DNA of 25,840 bases from an uncultured Chitinophagaceae bacterium (GCA_937996595.1 CALKVC010000232.1:1-25840); one strand, 5' to 3'; positions 1-7,320 are shown, numbered from the stretch's first letter. Numbers and translations: made by a program. Notes: generated by a model from the letters alone, not told the origin.

Positions 1-133
1 TGGTTGTGGATTTACCCGCTCCATTCGGCCCCAGGAAGCCTACAATTTCACCCTTATTTACAGTAAACGAAATATGGTTGACAGCTAACTGGCTGCCATA
101 GGTTTTAGTGAGGTTATTTACTGCAATTGACAA
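1..133 (-). CDS. ABC transporter ATP-binding protein, N-terminal fragment (GldA-like)
   Basis: Only the first 44 codons are in the window; the gene continues past position 1. The reverse strand reads an ABC-ATPase start (SIAVNNLTKTYGSQLAV), then the Walker A region GFLGPNGAGKSTT. The start is probably the TTG at 133-131. An in-frame TAA lies four codons upstream and no ATG is available, and family members commonly begin M-S-I-x-V, which fits TTG as the initiator. The protein would couple ATP hydrolysis to an unseen permease at the inner membrane. The fragment resembles GldA of the Bacteroidota gliding-motility ABC transporter, but 44 residues cannot separate GldA from other NatA/CcmA-type ATPases, so no symbol is given. 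It is co-directional with ricT upstream, with a heptad-repeat tract between them. Confidence 0.85.
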   Translation of the reverse strand, partial: MSIAVNNLTKTYGSQLAVNHISFTVNKGEIVGFLGPNGAGKSTT

Positions 134-140
134 GGGTTGG

Positions 141-203
141 GTTTATGGTTTGAAGTTTGAGGTTTAAAGTTTAAAGTTTAAAGTTTAAAGTTGTTTGTTT
201 GAA
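141..203. repeat. Heptamer tandem repeat, consensus GTTTRAA (9 units)
   Basis: Nine consecutive 7-nt units can be laid out without gaps: GTTTATG, GTTTGAA, GTTTGAG, four perfect GTTTAAA copies (162-189), GTTGTTT and GTTTGAA. The tract fills the gap between the ricT stop and the ABC ATPase start. It shares its period and consensus with the tract at 3065-3113. Confidence 0.85.
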
Positions 204-219
204 AAAGCAAATTTACTAT

Positions 220-1605
220 CTATCCTTGTTTCCTGCTATCATCGTTCCTGGGCGGGCGCTGCGGGCCGCGGTTTTTTGGCTGCCGTTGTTGCGGCTGGTT
301 TGGTCCCTGTGGCCTTTTTTGCTGCTGCTGTTTTGGTTGCTGTTGTGCAGGTTGTTGCTGGTTTTTGGGCCCTTGCGGCCTTTTTGGCTGCTGTTGCCTG
401 CCCTGTTCTGTCTGTTGTTGGTTACGGTTACGGTTTTGCTGCTGCTCCCGGCCGCCACCTTGCTGACGTTGCTCCCTGCTTCTTTCCTTATCCCTTCTTT
501 TACGGGTTGTTTTTTCAAGGCTTCTTAAACTGATTTGTCCAACCAGGTCGGCATATTCCGGTTCCACTTCCTTGGGTTTGCTGGTAATCACTTCAACCGT
601 TTCCATTTCCTCGGGCCTTATCCCTTCCCTGTTTTGTGCCTTAATCTTTTTCACCGTTTCTATGGTAAGCGGGTATTGTTTGTTGCTTTCAGCCATCGTA
701 TACCACATCAGGTTGCGGAAAATATCTTTCTTCACCAGGAAAGCCCTTCCTTTTGCCACTTCCAGCGTATCGGCATCTGTTGGAAAAAACTGGAGTGCAT
801 CCATATACGTATCCAGTTCATAATTTAAGCAACATTTTAACCTTCCACACTGACCGCTAAGTTTTGTCTGGTTAATGCTCAGGTTTTGGTACCTGGCCGC
901 ATTGGTATTCACACTTTTAAAATCAGACAGCCAGGTACTGCAGCAAAGTTCCCTTCCGCAACTGCCGATGCCGCCAACTTTTCCGGCTTCCTGGCGGGCG
1001 CCAATCTGCCTCATTTCCACTTTCACTTTAAATTCACCAGCATATAATTTAATCAACTCCCTGAAATCTACCCGGTCGTCTGCAATATAAAAAAAAGTGG
1101 CTTTCCTGCCATCGGCCTGTATTTCCACTTCGGCCATCTTTAATTCCAGTTTCAATTGCCGTGCCATCGCCCGGCTTCTTATCAGCATTTGTGCTTCCCT
1201 GGCCTTGGTTTCCTTCATCTTGGCCATGTCGGCTTCTGTGGCCCTGCGCAGCACTTTCTTGAATTCGGCATTTTTCTCGTCTATTTTATTTTTCTTCAAC
1301 TGAAGCCTTACCAGTTCGCCGGTGAGGTTTACCATGCCGATATCAAAACCGCTTACACCTTCCACAGCCACCATTTCTCCTTTTTCAAAATAATGAAGGG
1401 TTGTGTTTTTAAAATAGTCTTTACGGCTGCCATTGTTAAAACTGATCTCAACAATACGGCAATTGCTTTCAGGGTCGCTGAAGGGTAAATTAGACAGCCA
1501 ATCATGTACATTCATCCGGTTGCATCCGCCACTGGCACAATGGCCATGGCTCTGGCAACCACCCGGTGCTCCATCTTTACCGGTACCGCAACTTCCACAT
1601 CCCAT
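220..1605 (-). CDS. ricT: PSP1-domain protein RicT (YaaT homologue)
   Basis: 461 residues. The central PSP1 region carries the two cysteine clusters typical of RicT/YaaT: GIGSCGRELCCSTWL (about residues 213-227) and GQCGRLKCC about 30 residues later. The N-terminus is an additional Cys-rich stretch (C3, C6, C17, C23, C28) before the NVHDWLSNL segment, as in other Bacteroidota members. In Bacillus, RicT works with RicA and RicF in an Fe-S-containing complex affecting RNase Y-dependent mRNA maturation. No partner is visible here, so the role in this organism is inference. The last ~95 residues form a basic, Q/N/R/P-rich low-complexity tail that is probably disordered and could bind RNA or a partner. 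The gene lies downstream of holB in the same direction with a ~220-nt gap. Confidence 0.88.
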   Translation of the reverse strand: MGCGSCGTGKDGAPGGCQSHGHCASGGCNRMNVHDWLSNLPFSDPESNCRIVEISFNNGSRKDYFKNTTLHYFEKGEMVAVEGVSGFDIGMVNLTGELVRLQLKKNKIDEKNAEFKKVLRRATEADMAKMKETKAREAQMLIRSRAMARQLKLELKMAEVEIQADGRKATFFYIADDRVDFRELIKLYAGEFKVKVEMRQIGARQEAGKVGGIGSCGRELCCSTWLSDFKSVNTNAARYQNLSINQTKLSGQCGRLKCCLNYELDTYMDALQFFPTDADTLEVAKGRAFLVKKDIFRNLMWYTMAESNKQYPLTIETVKKIKAQNREGIRPEEMETVEVITSKPKEVEPEYADLVGQISLRSLEKTTRKRRDKERSREQRQQGGGREQQQNRNRNQQQTEQGRQQQPKRPQGPKNQQQPAQQQPKQQQQKRPQGPNQPQQRQPKNRGPQRPPRNDDSRKQG

Positions 1606-1687
1606 GATATGTTAGGTTTAAATATTAAAATTTTTTAATGGGGAGCCGGCAGCATCACGTTGACAGGCTTTAGTGGCGTCGCACACT

Positions 1688-1711
1688 TGTACAGCATAAC
1701 ATTACTGTACA
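1688..1711. promoter_or_regulatory. Inverted repeat TGTACAG-N10-CTGTACA upstream of ricT
   Basis: Perfect 7-bp arms (1688-1694 and 1705-1711) separated by 10 nt, in the gap between the holB stop and the ricT start. There is no T-tract on either side, so it is unlikely to be an intrinsic terminator. The two-half-site geometry resembles a dimeric repressor operator. Its function is unknown. Confidence 0.35.
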
Positions 1712-1826
1712 TTTTGGCTTACATCACCCCGAAAACACCGGGAAGTAATACAATTATATGTAGATTGTAAAAAAGCCTGCTATATTTCGACGTTATACCA
1801 TGCCGTTCAATCACCAATCATATCCC

Positions 1827-3047
1827 TCATTGAATCAAAATTACTGATTTGTTGCTAATAATATGATATAACTTGATGGTAAGTGCATGAAACAGGATTT
1901 TGGCGTTGGCATTCCGCTCAATATGATAGGCCGCCTGGTCCAGTTCCTGGGCGATGGCTTCCAGTTGGCTTATGTCGCACAGGTTATTGAATTTTACGGC
2001 AAAAATAACATCCGGCCTGTCTTCCTGGCCCGAGGCGGGTGGAATTACCCGCAACCTGATGGCCATTTCCAGGATATGAGTAAAGTATTTGAGCAACTGC
2101 TTTTGTTTTTCCCGGCCTATCTTGCTTACAGACTCAATCCAGGTAAGCTGTGCCGCCGGGCCGGTTTTTACAATACTGTTCAACCAATCCCTAAGCAACA
2201 CTTCCCAGTCATCATCTGCATGGTGCAATTGCTGCTGAGCCTCGTGGTAATTGCCTTCGCTGATAGCTGCTACCTGCTGGCTTTTTTGCAAGGAAACGCC
2301 TTCCCGTAATGCCAGGGCCGATTCAATATCCAGTGCAGATAAAGGAGGAACTTTTATTAACTGGGTACGCGACAGGATCGTTGGCAGTACCAGGGATTCA
2401 TTTTCGGCAACCAGTATAAAAAGGGTGTCGGGTGGCGGTTCCTCAATCAGTTTCAGCAATTTATTGCCTTCTTTTCCCAGCATTTCCGGCATCCACATGA
2501 TCAGCACCTTAAACCTGCTTTCAAAACTTTTCAGGTTCATTTTCCGGATGATATCCGCACATTCATGTACTGTAATATTGCCCTGTTTGTTTTCTGCATT
2601 TATAAACTGCAGCCAGTCATATACGTTTCCATATGGGTTTTCATTAATGAACCGGCGCCATTCATTGATATAATCTGTACTGATGGGTTTGTCGCCGCTT
2701 TTCTTCGGCACTACCGGGTAAGAATAGTGGATATCCGGGTGAACCATGTCATGCAGCTTTGACCATGCCGGTTGCTGTTGCATCCATGCATCAATCTCTT
2801 CCGGCGTAACCGGGTCAGCTATAATTTTATCTGTTACGGGTTCATCACCAAACAGGCTTGGTTCTTTTTGTTGGGGAACCAGGTTTTTGGGAAGGCTTAC
2901 ATAATTGGCAAAGGCTATTGCAAGGGGTAAAGCACCGGAACCTTCTTTACCCAGGAACAGCAATGCGTGGCCAAGCCTGTTTTGCCTGATCATTTGCACC
3001 AACTGCTGCTTAATTTCTTTTTGTCCTATTACCGATTGAAAAAGCAT
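1827..3047 (-). CDS. holB: DNA polymerase III delta' subunit
   Basis: 406 residues, a clamp-loader subunit of the AAA+ family. Visible family features are the N-terminal FQSVIGQKEIKQQL segment, the pseudo-P-loop GKEGSGAL (residues 33-40, where the Walker A lysine-threonine is lost, as expected for delta'), the LLKLIEEPPPDTLFILV segment and the sensor-1 region ILSRTQ. Delta' opens and places the beta sliding clamp together with delta and tau/gamma. The usual Cys-rich zinc module after the P-loop is absent. Residues ~52-104 contain no cysteine and carry instead a ~45-residue polar stretch before VHPDIHYSYPV. The start ATG is preceded 4 nt upstream by a TATCTTTG -7 element. ricT lies downstream in the same direction. 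Confidence 0.9.
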   Translation of the reverse strand: MLFQSVIGQKEIKQQLVQMIRQNRLGHALLFLGKEGSGALPLAIAFANYVSLPKNLVPQQKEPSLFGDEPVTDKIIADPVTPEEIDAWMQQQPAWSKLHDMVHPDIHYSYPVVPKKSGDKPISTDYINEWRRFINENPYGNVYDWLQFINAENKQGNITVHECADIIRKMNLKSFESRFKVLIMWMPEMLGKEGNKLLKLIEEPPPDTLFILVAENESLVLPTILSRTQLIKVPPLSALDIESALALREGVSLQKSQQVAAISEGNYHEAQQQLHHADDDWEVLLRDWLNSIVKTGPAAQLTWIESVSKIGREKQKQLLKYFTHILEMAIRLRVIPPASGQEDRPDVIFAVKFNNLCDISQLEAIAQELDQAAYHIERNANAKILFHALTIKLYHIISNKSVILIQ

Positions 3048-3051
3048 GGAG

Positions 3052-3059
3052 CAAAGATA
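3052..3059 (-). promoter_or_regulatory. TAnnTTTG -7 element of holB
   Basis: The reverse strand reads TATCTTTG, an exact match to the Bacteroidota -7 consensus TAnnTTTG, ending only 4 nt before the holB ATG. No clear TTG -33 box is present; that region is occupied by the heptad tract at 3065-3113. Transcription would start at or just before the start codon. Confidence 0.5.
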
Positions 3060-3064
3060 GAATA

Positions 3065-3113
3065 GTTTGAAGTTCGAAGTTTGGGGTTCGAAGTTTATCG
3101 TTCGTTGTTCGTA
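3065..3113. repeat. Heptamer tandem repeat, consensus GTTYGAA (7 units)
   Basis: Seven units in register: GTTTGAA, GTTCGAA, GTTTGGG, GTTCGAA, GTTTATC, GTTCGTT, GTTCGTA. It shares the unit GTTTGAA and the 7-nt period with the tract at 141-203, about 3 kb away. It lies immediately upstream of the holB -7 element, between holB and the glutathione peroxidase pair. Confidence 0.8.
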
Positions 3114-3166
3114 ATAAAGATTCGCAAGTTAGCGGCTTAACTAAGAACTATACACTAAAAACTATT

Positions 3167-3742
3167 TCACAATTTACCGGTAATGTCTTCGCTCATGGGA
3201 GAAACCTTGCTGGGGAACCAGGCGATGATTTTTCCGGTTTCATCCAGCAGGAATTTATTGAAGTTCCAGGTGATTTTCGCGTCCATTATACCATTTTCAC
3301 TTTTGTTGCAAAGCCATTTGTATATAGGGGCTATATTTTTCCCTTTCACAGCAATTTTTGCAGCCATGGGAAAACTAACGCCATAATTTTTAGTGCAGAA
3401 TTCTTTTATCTTTTCATTGGAACCCGGTTCCTGCGATAAAAAGTTATTAGAGGGGAATCCTATTACCACTAACTGCTCCTTGTATTTTTGATATAATTGT
3501 TCCAGTTCTTCATACTGTGGTGTAAACCCGCATTTTGAAGCCGTGTTTACAATCAATATTTTTTTCCCTTTAAAAGCGGCAAAATCTATCGTATCGCCGG
3601 TAAGCGAAGGCACTTTAAAATCATACACAGATTTATGCTGAACTGAAATGGAATCAGTTGAACGGGCACTGCTTTCCGGGTTGGATATGAATAAAATCCC
3701 CTGAAAAAATAAGAAAGCAGTAATGGTTACCAGTTTCAGCAT
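3167..3742 (-). CDS. Exported 2-Cys glutathione peroxidase (second gene of tandem pair)
   Basis: 191 residues. A hydrophobic N-terminus (about residues 1-20) suggests export or membrane anchoring. The GPx fold follows: peroxidatic Cys71 in NTASKCGFTPQY, Gln104 in SQEPGS, and Trp159-Asn160 in TWNFNKFLLD, which completes the Cys/Gln/Trp/Asn tetrad. Cys116 in EFCTKNYGVSFP matches the resolving cysteine of yeast Gpx3-type enzymes, so thioredoxin-like reductants rather than glutathione are the probable donors. It would reduce hydroperoxides, here outside the cytoplasm. It begins 4 nt after the stop of the upstream paralogue (3747-4328), so the pair is probably co-transcribed and arose by tandem duplication. 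The usual FPCNQF loop reads FPSNNF. Confidence 0.92.
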   Translation of the reverse strand: MLKLVTITAFLFFQGILFISNPESSARSTDSISVQHKSVYDFKVPSLTGDTIDFAAFKGKKILIVNTASKCGFTPQYEELEQLYQKYKEQLVVIGFPSNNFLSQEPGSNEKIKEFCTKNYGVSFPMAAKIAVKGKNIAPIYKWLCNKSENGIMDAKITWNFNKFLLDETGKIIAWFPSKVSPMSEDITGKL

Positions 3743-3746
3743 ATAT

Positions 3747-4328
3747 TTATAATTTACCGGTTATTGCTTCACTCATTGGCGTTACTTTGCTGGGAAAATA
3801 TTCAATCATATGCCCGTTCTCATCCAGCAGGAACTTATTGAAATTCCATTTGATTTCTGCATCCAGCACGCCGTTTTGTTCTTTATGGGTCAGCCATTTA
3901 TATACCGGCGCCATATCATCACCCGTAACGGAAATTTTAGCTGCCATGGGAAATGTCACCCCGTAATTTAATTCACAAAACGATTTTATTTCGGAATCTG
4001 ATCCGGGTTCCTGCCCGCCAAAATTATTTGCAGGAAAGCCAATAACCACTAATTTGTTTTTGTACATCTCATATAATGACTGCAGTTCTTTATACTGCGG
4101 GGTGTAACCACATTCAGAGGCTGTATTTACCACTAATATTTTTTTGCCTTTGAAAGCGGAGAAATCGATCATGCCTCCATCAAGTGATTTTACAGTAAAC
4201 TGGTGGATGCTGTTGGTTGTATCGTTGGGGTTTATCATTACTTTTTCAGTTGCTTTGTTTTCTGTTGAATAACTCGTTTGAGCGGTACAGGAAAGAATGA
4301 TAGCAGACAGGGCTATTAACTTTATCAT
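3747..4328 (-). CDS. Glutathione peroxidase, probable lipoprotein (first gene of tandem pair)
   Basis: 193 residues. The N-terminus reads MIKLIALSAIILSCTAQ, a short lipoprotein signal with Cys14 as the likely lipidated residue. The catalytic tetrad is complete: Cys73 in NTASECGYTPQY, Gln106 in GGQEPGS, Trp161-Asn162 in KWNFNKFLLDE. Cys118 in SFCELNYGVTFP is the probable resolving cysteine, which places it among thioredoxin-dependent 2-Cys peroxidases. It is a close paralogue of the next gene, with near-identical motif spacing. The two differ mainly in the anchor: lipid here, uncleaved or cleaved hydrophobic segment there. A likely role is envelope peroxide detoxification. No clear promoter motif was found in the 138 nt upstream. 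Confidence 0.92.
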   Translation of the reverse strand: MIKLIALSAIILSCTAQTSYSTENKATEKVMINPNDTTNSIHQFTVKSLDGGMIDFSAFKGKKILVVNTASECGYTPQYKELQSLYEMYKNKLVVIGFPANNFGGQEPGSDSEIKSFCELNYGVTFPMAAKISVTGDDMAPVYKWLTHKEQNGVLDAEIKWNFNKFLLDENGHMIEYFPSKVTPMSEAITGKL

Positions 4329-4466
4329 CGTATAATTTTTATAATAACAACGGCGAAATAAAAATGTTCAGTTTTACGGACCGGGTTCCCGGTTGCAAGC
4401 TTACTTGATGTTGCAGGCAGATACATTTTTGTAATTATGGTACTTTTTTCATCAGGTGTAAATAAT

Positions 4467-5870
4467 CTACTGTTTCTCATAACAGCCCAGGTCGGGCAGG
4501 CCTACAGACCGGGTATTATCATCCAGGTCGCGTAAAAATGGTACGGCAGTTCCCTGGTTGATACCCGGCGCCAATGGGTTTTTTGTTATCCTGAAATCAT
4601 AATACTTGTTACTCACATCAATACTGTCGAATGAAGGGTCAACATTCCTGGTTACGGCATTCAATATGGCATTGGCCGGGTCGGTATTTGATTTTATAAG
4701 CGAATGGTCAAACAGTACCTGGAAAATATTGTTGCTTCTTTTGTCTATGATGGTTTCGTTTTCTACAATTCCGTTATCTCCCCAGAAAATGCAATTTCGG
4801 AAAACAGCATTCATATCGGCTGAGATGATGGTTCCGTTTTGTTCTGCTATATCCGTAGCAGTTAGTACAGGTGATTTATGTGACAGGTATGTAGTGGAGT
4901 AAGAAGCTACGGTGCAATTGGTAAATTCATAATTTCCACCGAGGGCTATATTTATGTTTTTGCCACAATTGCTGAAGAGGCAGTTATCGGCGGCCATACT
5001 GCTGTTGAAACTAAGTAATCCTGCATCATAGGCCTGATCAATCATACACTGGTGCAGGGTAAGTTTCGGGTTTGTGTTTAGGGATGGGCCATCCAGTATC
5101 AGCGCCTGGTATGCATTCCTGATTATTGCAAAAGAAAGTACATTGTTCAGGCTGTTTCCCCGGAAATAGATACCGGGCCAGGTGCCGGGCAAATGATTAT
5201 ACGGTTCGTCCAGCCTGTCTGAAGCGAATTGTACCTCCTGGTTCTTTTCACCGTTAATGACAAGGGTTCCGTCTATAATAAACGGCGCATTGGCATGGGC
5301 ATATATTTTACAGCCGGGGTTGATGGTAAGAGAAATGCCTGTATCAACCTGTATGCCGTTGAGGATAACATAGGGCAGGTCGTTGGTCCAAACCGTATTG
5401 GTTGAAATTACCTGGTTATCCAGGAAGCGGGCGTTTTGCCCGTAAGCCTGCAATTGAACAAAACGGTTATTGCCGTTATAATTTACCAGTATGCTGTCGC
5501 TGATGATAAATGGGAGGTTAGCTGCTGAAGGGTTAATATTTACGGTAACAAAAACATACATGCTGTCGTTTGCAGCCAGTTCAATATTATCCGCTTCGTT
5601 TGCAGCCAGTCCGTTGATATTTATTTTATATGCAGAAGCGGCGCCCCCCATCAGTTTCACTTTGCTGAGCAGCAACTTCTGGTTGTTGTTGTTGAAAATC
5701 TTGAATGATTGTGTGATAGAACCGACCGAAGTGAATACCGTATCAAACTTGATGCTGTCGGCGCTGAAGTTTACCCTGGCATCGGGGCTGGTTATGAAAG
5801 ATTCTTTCCGGCAGGAAAATAACAAAGTAACAAGAATATAAAACGTAATGACAAGCGGCAGTTTCTTCAT
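4467..5870 (-). CDS. Beta-helix lipoprotein with choice-of-anchor Q-like C-terminus
   Basis: 467 residues. The signal ends in the lipobox LLFSC (Cys20), predicting a lipid anchor. Residues ~30-150 look like an Ig/ASPM-like beta domain (FDTVFTSVGSITQSFKIFN). The middle (about 170-400) has the short repeating hydrophobic-Asn-Cys strands of a right-handed parallel beta-helix. The end, RSVGLPDLGCYE, matches the conserved tail of choice-of-anchor Q domains in Bacteroidota surface proteins. Such proteins often bind or cleave glycans, but no catalytic residues could be identified, so function is not assigned. The gene stands alone, with its own probable -7 element 5 nt before the ATG. Confidence 0.85.
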   Translation of the reverse strand: MKKLPLVITFYILVTLLFSCRKESFITSPDARVNFSADSIKFDTVFTSVGSITQSFKIFNNNNQKLLLSKVKLMGGAASAYKININGLAANEADNIELAANDSMYVFVTVNINPSAANLPFIISDSILVNYNGNNRFVQLQAYGQNARFLDNQVISTNTVWTNDLPYVILNGIQVDTGISLTINPGCKIYAHANAPFIIDGTLVINGEKNQEVQFASDRLDEPYNHLPGTWPGIYFRGNSLNNVLSFAIIRNAYQALILDGPSLNTNPKLTLHQCMIDQAYDAGLLSFNSSMAADNCLFSNCGKNINIALGGNYEFTNCTVASYSTTYLSHKSPVLTATDIAEQNGTIISADMNAVFRNCIFWGDNGIVENETIIDKRSNNIFQVLFDHSLIKSNTDPANAILNAVTRNVDPSFDSIDVSNKYYDFRITKNPLAPGINQGTAVPFLRDLDDNTRSVGLPDLGCYEKQ

Positions 5871-5875
5871 TGAAA

Positions 5876-5883
5876 CAAAACTA
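5876..5883 (-). promoter_or_regulatory. TAnnTTTG -7 element of the beta-helix lipoprotein gene
   Basis: The reverse strand reads TAGTTTTG, an exact TAnnTTTG match, with 5 nt before the ATG at 5870. The expected -33 TTG is only partly matched about 20 nt further upstream. This predicts a leaderless or very short-leader mRNA. Confidence 0.45.
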
Positions 5884-6019
5884 CAATAATCTGGTTAAAT
5901 GCAGATTGTTGTAAGTAATCGCTTTTTAGATAAACAAAATGAACTGCTGGTTACCTGGTTAATGCTGCCCTATCTGGTGTGTTTTAAAAGATTAACGAAG
6001 CCAAGCCTTAACCAGTAAA

Positions 6020-6051
6020 TGCCGCCGTCTGGCCTTCAACCAACGGTGCAA
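6020..6051 (+). repeat. REP-like hairpin element, left copy
   Basis: A 32-nt sequence whose inverted copy is at 6483-6514 (29 of 32 positions identical). It folds as GCCGT (6024-6028), one bulged C, TGG (6030-6032), a 7-nt loop, then CCA (6040-6042) and ACGGT (6043-6047). The basal pair is a G-T wobble. The stem is preceded by TGCC in both copies. It lies 30 nt before the transposase remnant. Confidence 0.82.
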
Positions 6052-6080
6052 AATGGTTAGTATTAAATAATTGAATTGTA

Positions 6081-6464
6081 TTGAATGCGTTTGTCATAAT
6101 GAGCAATCATATTCATTGGATATGGCAGCCAATTAATGGGTTTACCTCTTCAAACGTTCAGGCAAGTTTTATGAAACATACATCAAAGCAAATGCTCCGT
6201 TCGATTTGGGGAAGTAACCCAATTATGCTTGATGAGTTTAAAGTGAATAATGGGAATCGTGAATTTCAAATATGGAAAAGAGTACCCCTGGGAACAGAGC
6301 TTTTTACACCCGAAGTGTTTTACCAGAAATTGGATTATAATCATAATAATTCTGTGAAAGCGGAATTGTAAAAATATGCAGAAGCGTACTATTATTCCTC
6401 AGCAAAGTTTTATCATGATGGTACAGATCATTTTAATATGCTGGGTCATTATATATATAAATAA
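6081..6464 (+). pseudogene. REP-associated tyrosine transposase (RAYT / IS200-like Y1), degraded
   Basis: The readable part begins AFVIMSNHIHWIWQP, which contains the HUH motif (His-Ile-His) of Y1 transposases. It continues through GNREFQIWKR to a conserved QKLDYNHNNSVKAEL region that probably holds the catalytic tyrosine. An in-frame TAA at 6369-6371 interrupts it. The same frame then reads on with a recognisable family C-terminus (KYAEAYYYSSAKFYHDG, then HFNMLGHY) to a second stop at 6462-6464. The N-terminal ~50-60 residues of the family are missing. Upstream, the frame meets a TGA at 6072-6074, and ELY just before it lies in another frame, which suggests a small insertion. The enzyme is almost certainly inactive. 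Flanking inverted hairpins mark it as the remains of a REP-RAYT unit. Confidence 0.85.
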
Positions 6465-6482
6465 TTCGAAGCTTTAAGCTGG

Positions 6483-6514
6483 TTGCGCCGTTGGTCGAAG
6501 GCCATACGGCGGCA
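6483..6514 (-). repeat. REP-like hairpin element, right inverted copy
   Basis: Reverse complement of the element at 6020-6051 with three differences. These fall at the bulged base, in the loop, and at the basal pair, where the wobble becomes a G-C pair, so all three leave the fold intact. It begins 19 nt after the end of the transposase remnant. The arrangement (REP, RAYT, inverted REP) is that of a REPtron. Confidence 0.82.
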
Positions 6515-6601
6515 CTCAAAATGGGATGATAAGCTTATGCGGGTTGATATAAAGCAACGGGGTGGTCATACTTGATTTTAGTTGATATACATTCTATGTG
6601 T

Positions 6602-7303
6602 TTATTTACTCGCATGTGCCAATGCAGCCAAGCTGATGCTGGTTCCCGGAATTTGCAGGATGGCCCTGGCACAGGCTTCCAGTGTGGCGCCGGTGGTTAT
6701 CACATCATCTACCAGCAATATATTTTTCCCTTCAAGCTGCCCCGGGTTTTGAATATAAAAACTGCCATCTACATTTTGCCAGCGCTCAGCCCGGTGTTTG
6801 CGGGTTTGGGTTTCTGTCTGCCGTTTACGTATTACATTATTCAGCAAAACAGGAACCTGTGTAATCTCAGCAATACCATGGCTGATTACGGCTGCCTGGT
6901 TATATCCGCGTTTAAATTCTTTGCTGGCGTATAATGGAAGCGGTACTATGTAATCGATGCCCGCAAACCTGGCGGAAGTGGATATACTATAACCAATATG
7001 TGTACCAAGGTAATGGCCGATTTGCTTATTGCCTTTATATTTTAACTCATGAATGAGTTGTTGCACCAACTGCCCTTTTGAAAAATAGAACTCGCTGTGT
7101 GCCGCCCTCACCGGGAGCCTGCCGGCAAAAACCCTTTCTACCGGGTTATTGGCAATAAGGGCAAAACCGGTATGCGGCAGGTTGCTGATGCATTGAACAC
7201 ATAAGAGGCTTTCTTTAGATAACAGGTCGCTCCCGCATCCGGTACAAACATGCGGGAAAAACAGGTGCAGTATATCATGTATGCTTTTGCTTACTGCAAT
7301 CAT
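6602..7303 (-). CDS. comF: ComF family phosphoribosyltransferase-like protein
   Basis: 233 residues. A four-cysteine zinc ribbon is at the N-terminus (C20, C23, C35, C38). A type I phosphoribosyltransferase domain follows, with the family's FKRGYNQA segment and the PRPP-binding loop NILLVDDVITTGATL near residues 189-203. ComF is needed for DNA uptake in naturally competent bacteria, where it acts on incoming single strands with RadA/DprA-type factors. In Bacteroidota the gene is widespread and its exact reaction is not established. It starts 17 nt after the radA stop and is probably co-transcribed with it, which fits a shared DNA-processing role. Confidence 0.92.
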   Translation of the reverse strand: MIAVSKSIHDILHLFFPHVCTGCGSDLLSKESLLCVQCISNLPHTGFALIANNPVERVFAGRLPVRAAHSEFYFSKGQLVQQLIHELKYKGNKQIGHYLGTHIGYSISTSARFAGIDYIVPLPLYASKEFKRGYNQAAVISHGIAEITQVPVLLNNVIRKRQTETQTRKHRAERWQNVDGSFYIQNPGQLEGKNILLVDDVITTGATLEACARAILQIPGTSISLAALAHASK

Positions 7304-7320
7304 GTACGGAAATTAGAAAG

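Noticed and set aside
141..203. Possible CRISPR array from tandem units
   Set aside because: Units are 7 nt with no spacers; this is a microsatellite-like tract.
195..533. Hydrophobic plus-strand open frames opposite the end of ricT
   Set aside because: They are the reverse translation of the Gln/Arg-rich codons in the ricT tail and have no homologous motif or start context.
3437..4020. Loss of catalytic Gln in the peroxidases (FPSNNF in place of FPCNQF)
   Set aside because: The tetrad Gln is the one in QEPGS, which is present in both proteins; the NQF position is not catalytic.
4380..4393. ACCGGG/CCCGGT inverted repeat between the lipoprotein and peroxidase genes as a terminator
   Set aside because: The loop is only 2 nt and no T-tract follows on either strand.
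5955..6015. CTGGTTAA/TTAACCAG inverted repeat as transposon ends
   Set aside because: The arms lie 45 nt apart on the same side of the transposase remnant, so they do not bound it; the hairpins at 6020 and 6483 do.
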